Origin: Clostridiaceae bacterium
GTDB lineage: Bacteria; Bacillota; Clostridia; Lachnospirales; Lachnospiraceae
Reading direction: 5' to 3'
NCBI GenBank assembly: GCA_910575435.1
Contig: CAJTGI010000004.1
Location: 267,095 to 331,094, forward strand
DNA length: 64,000 bases
This document shows positions 19,300 through 28,244 of the stretch, piece by piece; the stretch's first letter is position 1; every line of letters starts with the position of its first letter. Position numbers and translations under genes: made by a program. The notes beneath the pieces were generated by a model. It saw only the letters and a program-made list of their open reading frames with translations, ran no database searches and was not told the DNA's origin.

Positions 19300-21102
19300 C
19301 TATTCCTCTGGCTCCTCTGATGTACCAGAAATATCTAGGCACAGTTCCTCCAACTGCTTCTCATCCACCACATTGGGCGCATCCGTCATCAGGCAGGAGG
19401 CATCCTTCACCTTGGGGAAGGCGATCACGTCCCGGATGCTGTCCTGCTTCGCCATCAGCATGATCAGGCGGTCAAAGCCGTAAGCCAGCCCGGCATGGGG
19501 CGGCACGCCATACTGGAAGGCATCCATCAGGAAGCCAAACTGCTCTCTGGCCTTCTCCTTCGTAAATCCCAGAGCCTCAAACATCGCCTCCTGCACGTCA
19601 TTCTGATGGATACGGATAGAGCCTCCGCCCAGTTCCGTACCATTCAGCACGATATCATAAGCCCTGGCCCGCACCTTCTCCGGATTGGTGGCAAGCAGGG
19701 GAATGTCCTCCTCCATGGGCATGGTAAAGGGATGGTGCATGGCCACATACCTTCCCTGCTCCTCGGAATACTCAAATTCAGGAAACTCCGTCACCCACAC
19801 AAACTCAAAGCTGTCCCTGTCAATCAACTCCAATGTCTTGGCCAGCTCTAACCGAAGATTGCCAAGCACGTCCCAGACCACCTTATTCCGGTCTGCGGCA
19901 AAGAGCAGCAAATCCCCTGGCTGTCCGTCCATGGCATCCACCAGATTCCCAAGCTCCTCCTCCGTCATAAACTTAGCAAATGAGGATTTGTAGCTGCCAT
20001 CCTCATTCACCGCCAGATAGGCCAGTCCCTTTGCCCCAAAATCTTTCGCAAACTTCACCAGGGCATCAATCTTCTTGCGGGGCATGCCTCCCTGTCCCTT
20101 GGCATTGATTCCCCGGACGGAGCCGCCCTGATCCAACGCCCCTGTAAACACGCCAAATCCGCATCCCCTCACAACTTCTGAGACATCTGTCAATTCCATG
20201 CCAAATCTGAGATCCGGCTTGTCCGAGCCAAACCTATCCATGGCCTCCTGCCAGGTCATGCGGCGCATAGGCAGAGATACCTCCACATCCAGCACCTCTT
20301 TGAAAACCTTCTGCAGGAGCCGTTCATTCACGTCTATTACATCCTCCTCATCCACAAAGGACAATTCCATATCCACCTGGGTAAATTCCGGCTGCCTGTC
20401 CGCCCGCAAATCCTCATCCCGAAAGCATCTGGCAATCTGGAAATACCTGTCGTACCCGGAGCACATCAAAAGTTGCTTGAACAGCTGGGGCGACTGGGGC
20501 AATGCATAAAAATTCCCCGGATGCACCCTGCTGGGCACCAGATAATCCCTGGCCCCCTCCGGCGTGCTCTTGGTGAGCATGGGGGTCTCAATCTCCAGAA
20601 ATCCCTCCTCCGCCAAGAACTGGCGAATCAAGGTAGCCACCCGGCTTCTCATCATCAGGTTGTTCTGGAGATCCGGCCGCCGCAAATCCAGATAGCGGTA
20701 CTTCAGGCGCAATTCCTCCTTGGTCTTGCTGTCAGCCTCGATGGGAAAAGGCGGGGTCTCCGACTCAGAGAGAATGCGAATGCTCTCTGCCCGCACCTCG
20801 ATGGCGCCAGTCTTCAAATTCTCATTGGCCGCGCCAGAGCGCAAAGTCACCTTTCCCGTGACGGCAATGACAAATTCGCTGCGAAGCTTCTCCGCCTTGG
20901 CAAATCCCTCCGAATCAATCTCCCCATCCTCAAAGATTACCTGGAGAATCCCAGAGCGGTCACGCATGTCCACAAAGATGATGCCTCCCTTGTTCCTCTG
21001 CTTCTGCACCCATCCCATGACGGTGACAGTCTGCCCCACATTCCCTTCGCCCAACTCTGCCAGGCGGCATGTACGCTTCAAGCCCTTCATTGATTCAGCC
21101 AT
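19300..21102 (-). CDS. aspS: Aspartyl-tRNA synthetase (bacterial type)
   Basis: A class II synthetase of 600 aa. The N-terminal OB-fold anticodon-binding domain runs about 10-110 (VGQTVTVMGWVQKQRNKGGI). The catalytic core has motif 2 FRDEDLRADRQPEFTQVDME and motif 3 GLAYGFDRLIMLM. The bacterial GAD insertion is at about 300-420. A GGAG lies about 12 bases before the ATG. It is preceded by a good promoter at 21224-21252, and the PAP2 gene follows with no gap. Confidence 0.97.
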   Translation of the reverse strand: MAESMKGLKRTCRLAELGEGNVGQTVTVMGWVQKQRNKGGIIFVDMRDRSGILQVIFEDGEIDSEGFAKAEKLRSEFVIAVTGKVTLRSGAANENLKTGAIEVRAESIRILSESETPPFPIEADSKTKEELRLKYRYLDLRRPDLQNNLMMRSRVATLIRQFLAEEGFLEIETPMLTKSTPEGARDYLVPSRVHPGNFYALPQSPQLFKQLLMCSGYDRYFQIARCFRDEDLRADRQPEFTQVDMELSFVDEEDVIDVNERLLQKVFKEVLDVEVSLPMRRMTWQEAMDRFGSDKPDLRFGMELTDVSEVVRGCGFGVFTGALDQGGSVRGINAKGQGGMPRKKIDALVKFAKDFGAKGLAYLAVNEDGSYKSSFAKFMTEEELGNLVDAMDGQPGDLLLFAADRNKVVWDVLGNLRLELAKTLELIDRDSFEFVWVTEFPEFEYSEEQGRYVAMHHPFTMPMEEDIPLLATNPEKVRARAYDIVLNGTELGGGSIRIHQNDVQEAMFEALGFTKEKAREQFGFLMDAFQYGVPPHAGLAYGFDRLIMLMAKQDSIRDVIAFPKVKDASCLMTDAPNVVDEKQLEELCLDISGTSEEPEE

Positions 21103-21223
21103 ATCTAATCTATTCTCCTTTCTTCGTCTGCGGGATTCATGACCGGCCTGCCATAAGGCGGCAGATTTCTCCCCACTCCATGTATATCTCTCTTATCGTT
21201 GCCACTCGGCATAAATATTCTTT

Positions 21224-21252
21224 ATCATACCGTGACATCCCAAAGAAGTCAA
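21224..21252 (-). promoter_or_regulatory. aspS promoter
   Basis: TTGACT (21247-21252), a 17-base spacer and TATGAT (21224-21229) on the minus strand, with a leader of about 115 bases. No T-box structure was recognised. Confidence 0.7.
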
Positions 21253-21318
21253 CTTTTATGATTCACAGCCACGCTACCCATAGCAAGCAAAAACCTTTTC
21301 ATCGCTAAAACACTCCCA

Positions 21319-21987
21319 TTACAGAGACAATAATAAATGCAGTTCCCGCTCAAAGAGAGACAGGGTTTTGACCTGCCTCTCGCTGCTGGCCCTATTGAAA
21401 ATCTCTCCCCCGTCATCCATCAGTCCCTTCCGATGAATCACCCTCTGAAATGCCAGAAATACCTGCATGTCGTAATCCTTCACCTCGTCAATCATAATCT
21501 CCATCGCCGTCCCGGCATCAAAGGCTTTGCGGTAACTCCTGTTGGTAATCAGCGCGATAAACACGTCGCAAACCCGCAAAATCCTGGACATCAGGGGAAT
21601 CGCCCCTCCCCGCAGGTTATCCGGATACCCAGAGCCATCGTAATTCTCATGATGATGGAACACCGCCCAGGCAATATCCTCGTCAATCTCCGTATTCTGG
21701 AGAATCTGAAAACTCTGGGCCGCATGCTGCCTCACGTACTTCATCTGCTCTACCATCAATCCGTCGTCCGCATAAAGGTACTGGGTCAGCCGCAGCTTGC
21801 CAATATCGTGTACCACGCCGGCAACCTCCAGTTTCTTGCAAAAGTCCTGGGTCTCCCCCATTTCCTCCCCAATCATCCGCGCCAGGTTGCTCACCTGTAT
21901 TCCATGGCGCATCTCCTCGCAGACAGTCTGTCTCAGATGAAGGGGCACCTGGGTCTGTTCCATCACCCTGCTAATCTTCCTCTCCAT
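21319..21987 (-). CDS. HD-GYP-type metal-dependent phosphohydrolase domain protein
   Basis: A 222-aa cytoplasmic protein made almost entirely of an HD-GYP domain. The HD pair is His60-Asp61 (GVVHDIGKLRL), followed by HHHENYDGSGYPDNLRGGAI and ILRVCDVFIALITNRSYRKA. DGSGYP corresponds to the GYP signature. The family includes cyclic-di-GMP phosphodiesterases, but there is no receiver or membrane sensor here, so the substrate is open. It sits between aspS and hemZ on the same strand. Confidence 0.85.
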   Translation of the reverse strand: MERKISRVMEQTQVPLHLRQTVCEEMRHGIQVSNLARMIGEEMGETQDFCKKLEVAGVVHDIGKLRLTQYLYADDGLMVEQMKYVRQHAAQSFQILQNTEIDEDIAWAVFHHHENYDGSGYPDNLRGGAIPLMSRILRVCDVFIALITNRSYRKAFDAGTAMEIMIDEVKDYDMQVFLAFQRVIHRKGLMDDGGEIFNRASSERQVKTLSLFERELHLLLSL

Positions 21988-22015
21988 CCACTCCTCACCT
22001 CTTCTCTCAAATCTT

Positions 22016-22127
22016 GTTGCTATTCACAGCCCTTCAGCTTCCACAGCTGATTTCCGAATAAATGCCAGAATCTTATGTGCTAGCACATTGATTCTGCATT
22101 TATCGGAAATCGACTGTGAATAGTAAC
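22016..22127. repeat. 112-bp palindromic element with GTTGCTATTCACAG ends
   Basis: The ends GTTGCTATTCACAG (22016-22029) and CTGTGAATAGTAAC (22114-22127) are inverted copies. The interior is also palindromic (GATTTCCGAATAAATG with CATTTATCGGAAATC), so the whole element folds into one long hairpin. It begins 6 bases after the hemZ stop and may serve as its terminator. Confidence 0.75.
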
Positions 22128-22133
22128 GAACTG

Positions 22134-23672
22134 TTACCAAATCTTACCCCGCTTTCGGGCAATCATTTCATCAATCCTGCCTATGTAATCCGCAATGCTC
22201 TTCACATTCTCTATCCTGCTGACCATCTGCCCTGAGACATGGTAGCGCTTGGTAGATGCCCCCGCCCCCACTGCGGCTATCGTCTGCATCTCCTCCATCA
22301 TCAGGATATTGTACAAGCTTTCCTTCCCCAGCCTGGCAAAGCCAATATTCTCCTGGCTGGAAGTGCCAAAACTCCCACTAGAATTTTTCTGCCGGTACAT
22401 GTAATAGGGCGCATAGCCCTGCGACTCCCCAAAGGTCATCGCCCTCTCCACCATCAGGTCCATCTGCTCTCGGCGCGCCGCCTCCCGCCCCCGGGAATCA
22501 TCGCCCTGCTCCAGCATCTCCCGCAACTTGGAGGCCCGCTTGACCACCAGGGAATGCACCGTAATGCTGTCCGGGTCCAACGTGCGAACCTGCTCCAGCG
22601 TATCCTCAAAATGGGAAAGCCTTTCCCCTGGCAGTCCGGCTATCAAGTCCATATTGATATTGTCAAATCCCAATTCCCGGGCCATCACGAAGGCAGTCGC
22701 CACATCCTGCACGCTATGCTTCCTCCCGATGTATCGCAAGGTTTCCTCCTGCATAGTCTGGGGATTAATTGAAATCCGGCTAATGCCATGCTGTCGGAGC
22801 ACCCGAAGTTTCTCCTCCGTAATGCTGTCCGGCCTTCCCGCCTCCACCGTCCACTCCAGGCACTCCTCCACCGGAAAATGCCTCTCCACCTGGGACAGCA
22901 GGCAGTCTAATTGCTGGGCCGTCAGGGCAGTAGGCGTTCCCCCGCCCACATAGATGGATGTCAGCGGATGGCCTTCGCACTCCTGCCCCACCGCCTCCAG
23001 TTCCCGCAGCAGCGCCTCCAGATACTCCACGGACAACTTTCCAAACTTATCATAGGGATAGGATGGAAAGGAGCAGTACAGGCAGGTGGTAGGGCAGAAG
23101 GGAATGCCAATGTACAGGCTGTAGCCCCGGGAGCAATCCACGCCTCCCAGCAAGCCGGCCTCCTTCTTCGCAACCTCCATGCACAACTTTACCTTGTCAG
23201 GATGGCAGCAATAAATCTCACTCAAATCCGCCTCCACCTGCTCCGCAGGCTTCCCTTGCAGCAACTCCCTCATAGAAATCTTCGCAGGGCGCACCCCGGT
23301 CATGGTGCCCCACTTCGGCACCCTGCGGCAAATCCCGGAAATCGCAGACTCCGGTATTCCTTCCAGCAGGCGGAAAACCATTCTCTTTAATTCATTCTTA
23401 TACCAGGCCCGGTAAGGATGGCCGGACTTATCCGGATTCTTGTGCCAATCCTGATTCCCATCCGCAGGAACGCTGGCCTCTCTGGCATACGCCCCCGCCA
23501 TCACCTTTCCCCGAATCTCCTCCCGGCCCAATGCCAGAACCAAAGCCACCTCCATCTCAGAACCCTTCCCCTGGTCCGTCGTCACCAGACACTCCTTTCC
23601 CGGAAAGAAACTCTTCACTAGCATCTGCATCTCATAATCAAAATCCATCTCTGATAAAATGATTCCTAACAT
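22134..23672 (-). CDS. hemZ: HemZ-like coproporphyrinogen III oxidase-type radical SAM protein
   Basis: About 512 aa. The radical-SAM cluster motif CxxxCxxC is at Cys193/197/200 (FCPTTCLYCSF). The HemN-like features YVGGGTPTALT, ISINPQTMQEETLRYIGRKH and NMDLIAGLPGE follow. An N-terminal extension of about 180 residues is typical for HemZ rather than HemN. Family members act in oxygen-independent haem synthesis or related radical chemistry. The start at MLGIILSEMDFDYE (23672) is inferred from family N-termini; a start at 23738 would cross palindromic intergenic DNA. The ribosome site is weak. Confidence 0.85.
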   Translation of the reverse strand: MLGIILSEMDFDYEMQMLVKSFFPGKECLVTTDQGKGSEMEVALVLALGREEIRGKVMAGAYAREASVPADGNQDWHKNPDKSGHPYRAWYKNELKRMVFRLLEGIPESAISGICRRVPKWGTMTGVRPAKISMRELLQGKPAEQVEADLSEIYCCHPDKVKLCMEVAKKEAGLLGGVDCSRGYSLYIGIPFCPTTCLYCSFPSYPYDKFGKLSVEYLEALLRELEAVGQECEGHPLTSIYVGGGTPTALTAQQLDCLLSQVERHFPVEECLEWTVEAGRPDSITEEKLRVLRQHGISRISINPQTMQEETLRYIGRKHSVQDVATAFVMARELGFDNINMDLIAGLPGERLSHFEDTLEQVRTLDPDSITVHSLVVKRASKLREMLEQGDDSRGREAARREQMDLMVERAMTFGESQGYAPYYMYRQKNSSGSFGTSSQENIGFARLGKESLYNILMMEEMQTIAAVGAGASTKRYHVSGQMVSRIENVKSIADYIGRIDEMIARKRGKIW

Positions 23673-23805
23673 CACGTCACCACTCTGTCCTTTATCTGTC
23701 TGCGCAATCTGTCCCCATGCGCATGATTTTGTCCCCATGCATCATGCGCATGGCAAATCATCCCCCGGCGTTCGATTCCCATTTCCGCTCATTCTCCCAT
23801 GCGTC

Positions 23806-24447
23806 CTATCTATTTTCTGCGGCAAATGGATTGTACAATTTCTCACTCTCGATGGAGGTCATCATGCCATGTCCCGGATAAACCTTCGTAGCCGGAGCCA
23901 AGGGCCATAATTTCTCCCTGATAGAGCGAATCAGCGTGCTCATGCTCCCCGTGGGAAAGTCCGTTCTGCCCACGGACTCCTGAAAGAGGGTATCCCCGGA
24001 AAAAAGCACCCCCTGCTTTGGAAAGTAATAGCACATGCCGCCACTGGTATGCCCCGGCGTGAGGATGCACCTCACCTTCTGCCCCATCAATTCCAATTCC
24101 TCCCCGTCAGATAGATAGCGGTCCGCCGCAAGGGACAGGGGCTCTCCCATCTGCACTGACAGATTGATTTGAGGATTTTCTAACACCACCCGCTCCTCCT
24201 GGGAGGCATAGACAGGCACATCCCACCTCTTCCTCAAATCCTCTACCGCCATTATATGGTCAAAATGCCCGTGGGTTAACAAAATCGCCTCCATCTTCAA
24301 ATGCTTCTCTTCCACATAGCGAGCCAATTTGTCTGCCTCATCTCCCGGGTCCACTGCGATTCCCGCCCCGCTATCCCTGTCATAAAAGAAAAAGCAGTTT
24401 GTCTGCACCGGGCCCACCACCCGAAAATCACATACGAAATCACTCAT
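23806..24447 (-). CDS. MBL-fold metallo-hydrolase, glyoxalase II/YcbL-like
   Basis: A single-domain metallo-beta-lactamase-fold hydrolase of about 213 aa. Metal ligands are in THGHFDH (His59, His61, Asp63, His64), PGHTSGG and the final YPGHG. Typical surrounding segments GDTLFQESVGRTDFPTGS are present. The family cleaves thioesters such as S-lactoylglutathione or related substrates; here the substrate is unproven. The start at 24447 is favoured because AGGA lies 9 bases upstream; the ATG at 24456 touches it. It lies between relA/spoT and hemZ, a common Firmicutes neighbourhood. Confidence 0.87.
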   Translation of the reverse strand: MSDFVCDFRVVGPVQTNCFFFYDRDSGAGIAVDPGDEADKLARYVEEKHLKMEAILLTHGHFDHIMAVEDLRKRWDVPVYASQEERVVLENPQINLSVQMGEPLSLAADRYLSDGEELELMGQKVRCILTPGHTSGGMCYYFPKQGVLFSGDTLFQESVGRTDFPTGSMSTLIRSIREKLWPLAPATKVYPGHGMMTSIESEKLYNPFAAENR

Positions 24448-24576
24448 ATTATCCATTCCTCATTTCTCTCAATTTTCTATAAAGATTGCCAGCATGCAAA
24501 GCACAAAGCAATCGTCTATAAACCATAGGCTCGTCGTATAGCTGGCGATACTGCTGAAAGCAGCATGTCAGCTTTA

Positions 24577-26880
24577 TCAAGACTGGGTTCTCTCGATATC
24601 CTTCACGCTCTCCACCTGGCGCAGTTTCTTAATCAGATTCTGCAGTTCCTCCGAACTGCGGATGCCGAAGCGGAGATTGATGGTAGCCATCCCCTGCTTG
24701 CTGGTACGGCTGTTGATGGAGGTAATGTCCACCTTATTTTCTGTGAGAATCTTTGACACGTCCAGCAGGATTCCCCTCCTGTCATAAGCATAAATAATAA
24801 TCTCCGTATCGTAGAGTTCCCCCTTTTCTCCCTCTGGGGCAGTCTCCCACTCCGCCTCAATAATCCTCTGCCTGTCCTGGTCCGGCAGATTCATCATATT
24901 GATGCAATCCGTGCGGTGGATGGACACCCCTCTTCCCCGGGTGACGAAGCCGATAATCTCATCCCCCGGCACCGGGCTGCAGCATTTGGAAAAGCGCACC
25001 GACACATCGTCAATCCCCGCCACCACGATGCCGCTCTTCGACTTGATTGCCGCGGGCTTGTGATGATGGCTTCCCTGGCTCGCCTGCCTCTCGCTCACTG
25101 CCTCCAGGATATCCCTGTCCGTGGCGTGGGCCGGATGCTTTTTTCGGTAGGCATCCTGCAGCTTATTGACGACCTGCCCTTCCTTCAGCCCGCCATGGCC
25201 CACCGCCGCCAGCACGGAATCCCAATCCCGAAAGCCATATTTCCTCATGCAGGATTCCATATAATCTGTCTTTAACAGGCTGCTCAGGGTAATTCCCTGC
25301 ACCTTGCAATAATTGTTCAGGTACTCCTTCCCCCGGGTAATGTTCTCCTCCTTAAATTCCGATCGGAACCACTGGTTAATCTTATTTTTCGCCTGGGTAC
25401 TCTTGACGATGGAGAGCCAATCCCTGCTGGGCCCTTTGGAATTTTGGGAAGTAACGATCTCCACCCGGTCCCCATTCTGAATCTGGTAGTCAATGTTCAC
25501 CAGATTGCCATTCACCCTGGCCCCCACCATCTTATTGCCCACGGCACTGTGCACCGCATAGGCAAAGTCAATGGGCGTGGAGCCCGCCGGAAGATTCTTC
25601 ACATCCCCATCCTTCGTAAAGCAATATACGTGGTCTGAAAACAAATCCAAATCACTTTTCAACAGACTTAAAAACTCCTTATTGTCGGACATGTCCCGCT
25701 GCCACTCCAGTATCCGGCGCAGCCATACCAGCTTCTCCTCCTCGCTGTCCGCCGTATTCACGCCATACTGGTTCTCCTTGTACTTCCAGTGGGCGGCAAT
25801 TCCATACTCGGCGGTGCGGTGCATCTCATAGGTGCGGATCTGGATTTCAAATGGCTGGCCGTGGGGCCCGATGAGCGTGGTGTGCAGGGACTGGTAATTA
25901 TTGGGCTTGGGCATGGCAATGTAATCCTTAAACCGACCGGGTATGGGCTTGTAGATGTCATGAATAACCCCCAGGGCGGCATAGCATTCCCGCTCCGACT
26001 CCACAATGATGCGGATGGCAAAGAGGTCATAGATCTGCTCCAGCTTTTTATTCTGAGTCACCATTTTCTTATAAATGCTGAAATAATGCTTCACGCGCCC
26101 GTCAATCTCTGCCTCCAGCCCCTCATCCTCGATATGGTGACGCACCTCGTTCACAATCTGCCGGATAAACTCCTCCCGGTGCACCTTCCCCTCGGCAAGG
26201 CTTCTGGTAATCGTCTCATACATCTCCGGCTCCAGATATTTGAATGAAAGGTCATCCAATTCCACCTTGACCTTGGAAATGCCCAGCCTGTCCGCAATGG
26301 GAGCATAGATATCCATGGTCTCCCTAGACTTCTCCCTCTGCTTCTCCGGGGTCTGGTACTGCATCGTCCTCTGGTTGTGGAGACGGTCGGCCAATTTGAT
26401 CAAGATCACCCGGATATCCTTTGCCATGGCAAGGAACATCTTCCGCAGGTTCTCCGCCTGGACCTCCACCTTGTCCGCCACATAATTCAACTGGGTCAGC
26501 TTGGTGACGCCATCCACCAGAAGGGCAACCTCTTCGCCAAACTCTGCCCCGATCTCCTCGCTGGTCATCACGGTATCCTCCACCACGTCATGGAGCATCC
26601 CCGCCACGATCGTCTCCTTGTCCAGTTCCAGTTCTGCCAGAATCAGGCAGACGCAAATCGGATGGATGATATAAGGCTCCCCGGATTTGCGCATCTGCCC
26701 CTCATGGGCCTGACGGGCAATCCTGTATGCCTTCTCAATCAGGTGCACGTCATCCGATGGATGATACCTCTTCACCTTGTCAATCAACTGGCCATACAAC
26801 GCCTGGGGTTCCGTAAAATCCTGAGGAGTCATGCTAGTCTCCAATTCTCCTCTGTCAATATGAACATCTACCTCTTCCAT
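24577..26880 (-). CDS. relA: Bifunctional (p)ppGpp synthetase/hydrolase, RelA/SpoT family
   Basis: 767 aa with the full Rel layout. The HD hydrolase domain (about 45-200) has His97-Asp98 in MLHDVVEDT. The synthetase domain (about 240-370) has GRFKDYIAMPKPNNYQSLHT. A TGS domain (about 400-465) has VYCFTKDGDVKNLPAGSTPI. The zinc-finger/RIS region has FSKCCSPVPGDEI, and a C-terminal ACT domain begins YDRRGILLDVSKIL. Both active sites look intact, so it should make and degrade the stringent-response alarmone. GGAGG lies 6 bases before the ATG. Confidence 0.96.
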   Translation of the reverse strand: MEEVDVHIDRGELETSMTPQDFTEPQALYGQLIDKVKRYHPSDDVHLIEKAYRIARQAHEGQMRKSGEPYIIHPICVCLILAELELDKETIVAGMLHDVVEDTVMTSEEIGAEFGEEVALLVDGVTKLTQLNYVADKVEVQAENLRKMFLAMAKDIRVILIKLADRLHNQRTMQYQTPEKQREKSRETMDIYAPIADRLGISKVKVELDDLSFKYLEPEMYETITRSLAEGKVHREEFIRQIVNEVRHHIEDEGLEAEIDGRVKHYFSIYKKMVTQNKKLEQIYDLFAIRIIVESERECYAALGVIHDIYKPIPGRFKDYIAMPKPNNYQSLHTTLIGPHGQPFEIQIRTYEMHRTAEYGIAAHWKYKENQYGVNTADSEEEKLVWLRRILEWQRDMSDNKEFLSLLKSDLDLFSDHVYCFTKDGDVKNLPAGSTPIDFAYAVHSAVGNKMVGARVNGNLVNIDYQIQNGDRVEIVTSQNSKGPSRDWLSIVKSTQAKNKINQWFRSEFKEENITRGKEYLNNYCKVQGITLSSLLKTDYMESCMRKYGFRDWDSVLAAVGHGGLKEGQVVNKLQDAYRKKHPAHATDRDILEAVSERQASQGSHHHKPAAIKSKSGIVVAGIDDVSVRFSKCCSPVPGDEIIGFVTRGRGVSIHRTDCINMMNLPDQDRQRIIEAEWETAPEGEKGELYDTEIIIYAYDRRGILLDVSKILTENKVDITSINSRTSKQGMATINLRFGIRSSEELQNLIKKLRQVESVKDIERTQS

Positions 26881-26957
26881 GAGCTGCCTCCATCCTATAC
26901 CAATAGCAATATCTGCCCCTTACTGCCTCCATCCCGCACTCATAGCCGCGCCTGCGG

Positions 26958-27920
26958 CTATCTTTCCTGGGCGTAAGACCATGCGGCCTTCGTCTGCGAG
27001 ACAATCCTATCCAAGTCCCACTGCTTCTTAGAATTTGCAATATTATTTGGATCGTTCACATCCACTTTCCCCTCCTCTGTCAATCCCGTGAGAACGATAA
27101 AATGCCCGGTGGTGGTAAAATCCCCCGGCTTCATGCTGGCAACCACGGGCCTTCCATCTTTCAGACATCTCTTTATGCTCTTCTTGCTCGCTTCCACCCT
27201 CTGGGAATCCAGTCCCAATTTCCTGGCGCCATTCAGCATTAGCGCCCAGGATGTGCCAGACTCCTGATCAAAATAATTATTCTCAATGCAGAATCCCGCC
27301 ATATCTGCAGGCGTATAATTCCCCTTTCCCGTCAGTCCGGTGTATACCATGGATAAGCAGGTAGGGCCGCAGCCATTGATGGCAATGATATTATTCCCAT
27401 AAGTTACGTATCCCCAGCGCCTATCCCACTGCTGGAACAGGGGAATCCCCTCCTGCTGCAGTTCCTCTGCCGTGATTCCTCCATTCGCCTCCGTATCATC
27501 CACATGCTTCAGATAATCGCTGACAAAATCCATCGTCTCCATATTATTTGCCAGCATCTGCAGCACATCCTTGGGATAGCGCTCCATGCTCAGCAATATA
27601 TCATCCAGCTGAGGAAAATCCCCCCTCTGGCCATATAACTTCTGATAGACGTCATTATATCCCTCCGGCACGTCCACCACGAAAGGCGTAGCGGAAGGCT
27701 TTACCTTTTTCTGTCCATCTCCCCCAGAGAAAAATATCTTTCCGATGCCGAAGAAAATCAAAAAGACCAGCACAATGCTCGTAACGCCCACAATGAAACG
27801 GGCTATCATTACCTGGCGCCGCCGCTTCCTCTGGCGAATCCTCCTGCGCAGATACCTGCGATACTCTAACTCCTCTTCTGGCGTCCTCTCTTCCACAAGC
27901 CACTCCAATCCTGCACTCAT
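26958..27920 (-). CDS. Membrane-anchored C39-like cysteine peptidase
   Basis: A 320-aa protein with a strongly basic cytoplasmic start (RRYLRRRIRQRKRRRQ), one transmembrane helix (about 39-59) and an extracellular domain. The catalytic Cys184 lies in INGCGPTCLSMV, the His in TTGHFIVLTGL and the third residue in DVNDPNN, matching the peptidase C39-like family. The N-terminal half (about 85-165) has no recognised domain. The substrate is unknown; related proteins are secreted or wall-associated. A TAGCCGC/GCGGCTA hairpin (26943-26960) overlaps the stop codon. Confidence 0.8.
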   Translation of the reverse strand: MSAGLEWLVEERTPEEELEYRRYLRRRIRQRKRRRQVMIARFIVGVTSIVLVFLIFFGIGKIFFSGGDGQKKVKPSATPFVVDVPEGYNDVYQKLYGQRGDFPQLDDILLSMERYPKDVLQMLANNMETMDFVSDYLKHVDDTEANGGITAEELQQEGIPLFQQWDRRWGYVTYGNNIIAINGCGPTCLSMVYTGLTGKGNYTPADMAGFCIENNYFDQESGTSWALMLNGARKLGLDSQRVEASKKSIKRCLKDGRPVVASMKPGDFTTTGHFIVLTGLTEEGKVDVNDPNNIANSKKQWDLDRIVSQTKAAWSYAQER

Positions 27921-27959
27921 CCGTGCATGTTGCTCTACATCGCCGGGATAGCGGCCACT

Positions 27960-28136
27960 CTACCCGCACTCAATATCCATCAGCCGACGCATCAAATCAT
28001 CGAACTCCTGGGAAGAAAGCCGATCTTCCTCAAAGTCCTCCGTAATCAGTTCCTCCAATTCATCCCAGGCAAACTTTCCCTTCCCCCGTTCCAGAAAATC
28101 CAATTCCCTTTGATATTTGTCAAAAATCTTTTTCAT
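27960..28136 (-). CDS. Small acidic protein of unknown function
   Basis: About 58 aa, highly charged and predicted helical (MKKIFDKYQRELDFLERGKG ... LMRRLMDIECG). An AAAGG lies about 10 bases before the ATG at 28136; another in-frame ATG is at 28145. It stops 39 bases before the C39-like peptidase gene on the same strand, so the two may be co-transcribed. No family is recognised. The even spread of charged residues and good codon phase make it more likely real than chance. Confidence 0.55.
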   Translation of the reverse strand: MKKIFDKYQRELDFLERGKGKFAWDELEELITEDFEEDRLSSQEFDDLMRRLMDIECG

Positions 28137-28244
28137 GGTCCTCATGCCTTTCTTGCTATGTTCTTAACATTTGGCCAGGGCAAATTCATCCGCCAGCCAA
28201 AAATCCCAAGAGTCTTTCCTACCTAAAATATCCAAACATTCCCA

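Noticed and set aside
23700..23760. Repeated CATGCGCATG palindromes near the hemZ start
   Set aside because: They are short and partly within the possible N-terminal extension of hemZ; no clear element or site could be defined.
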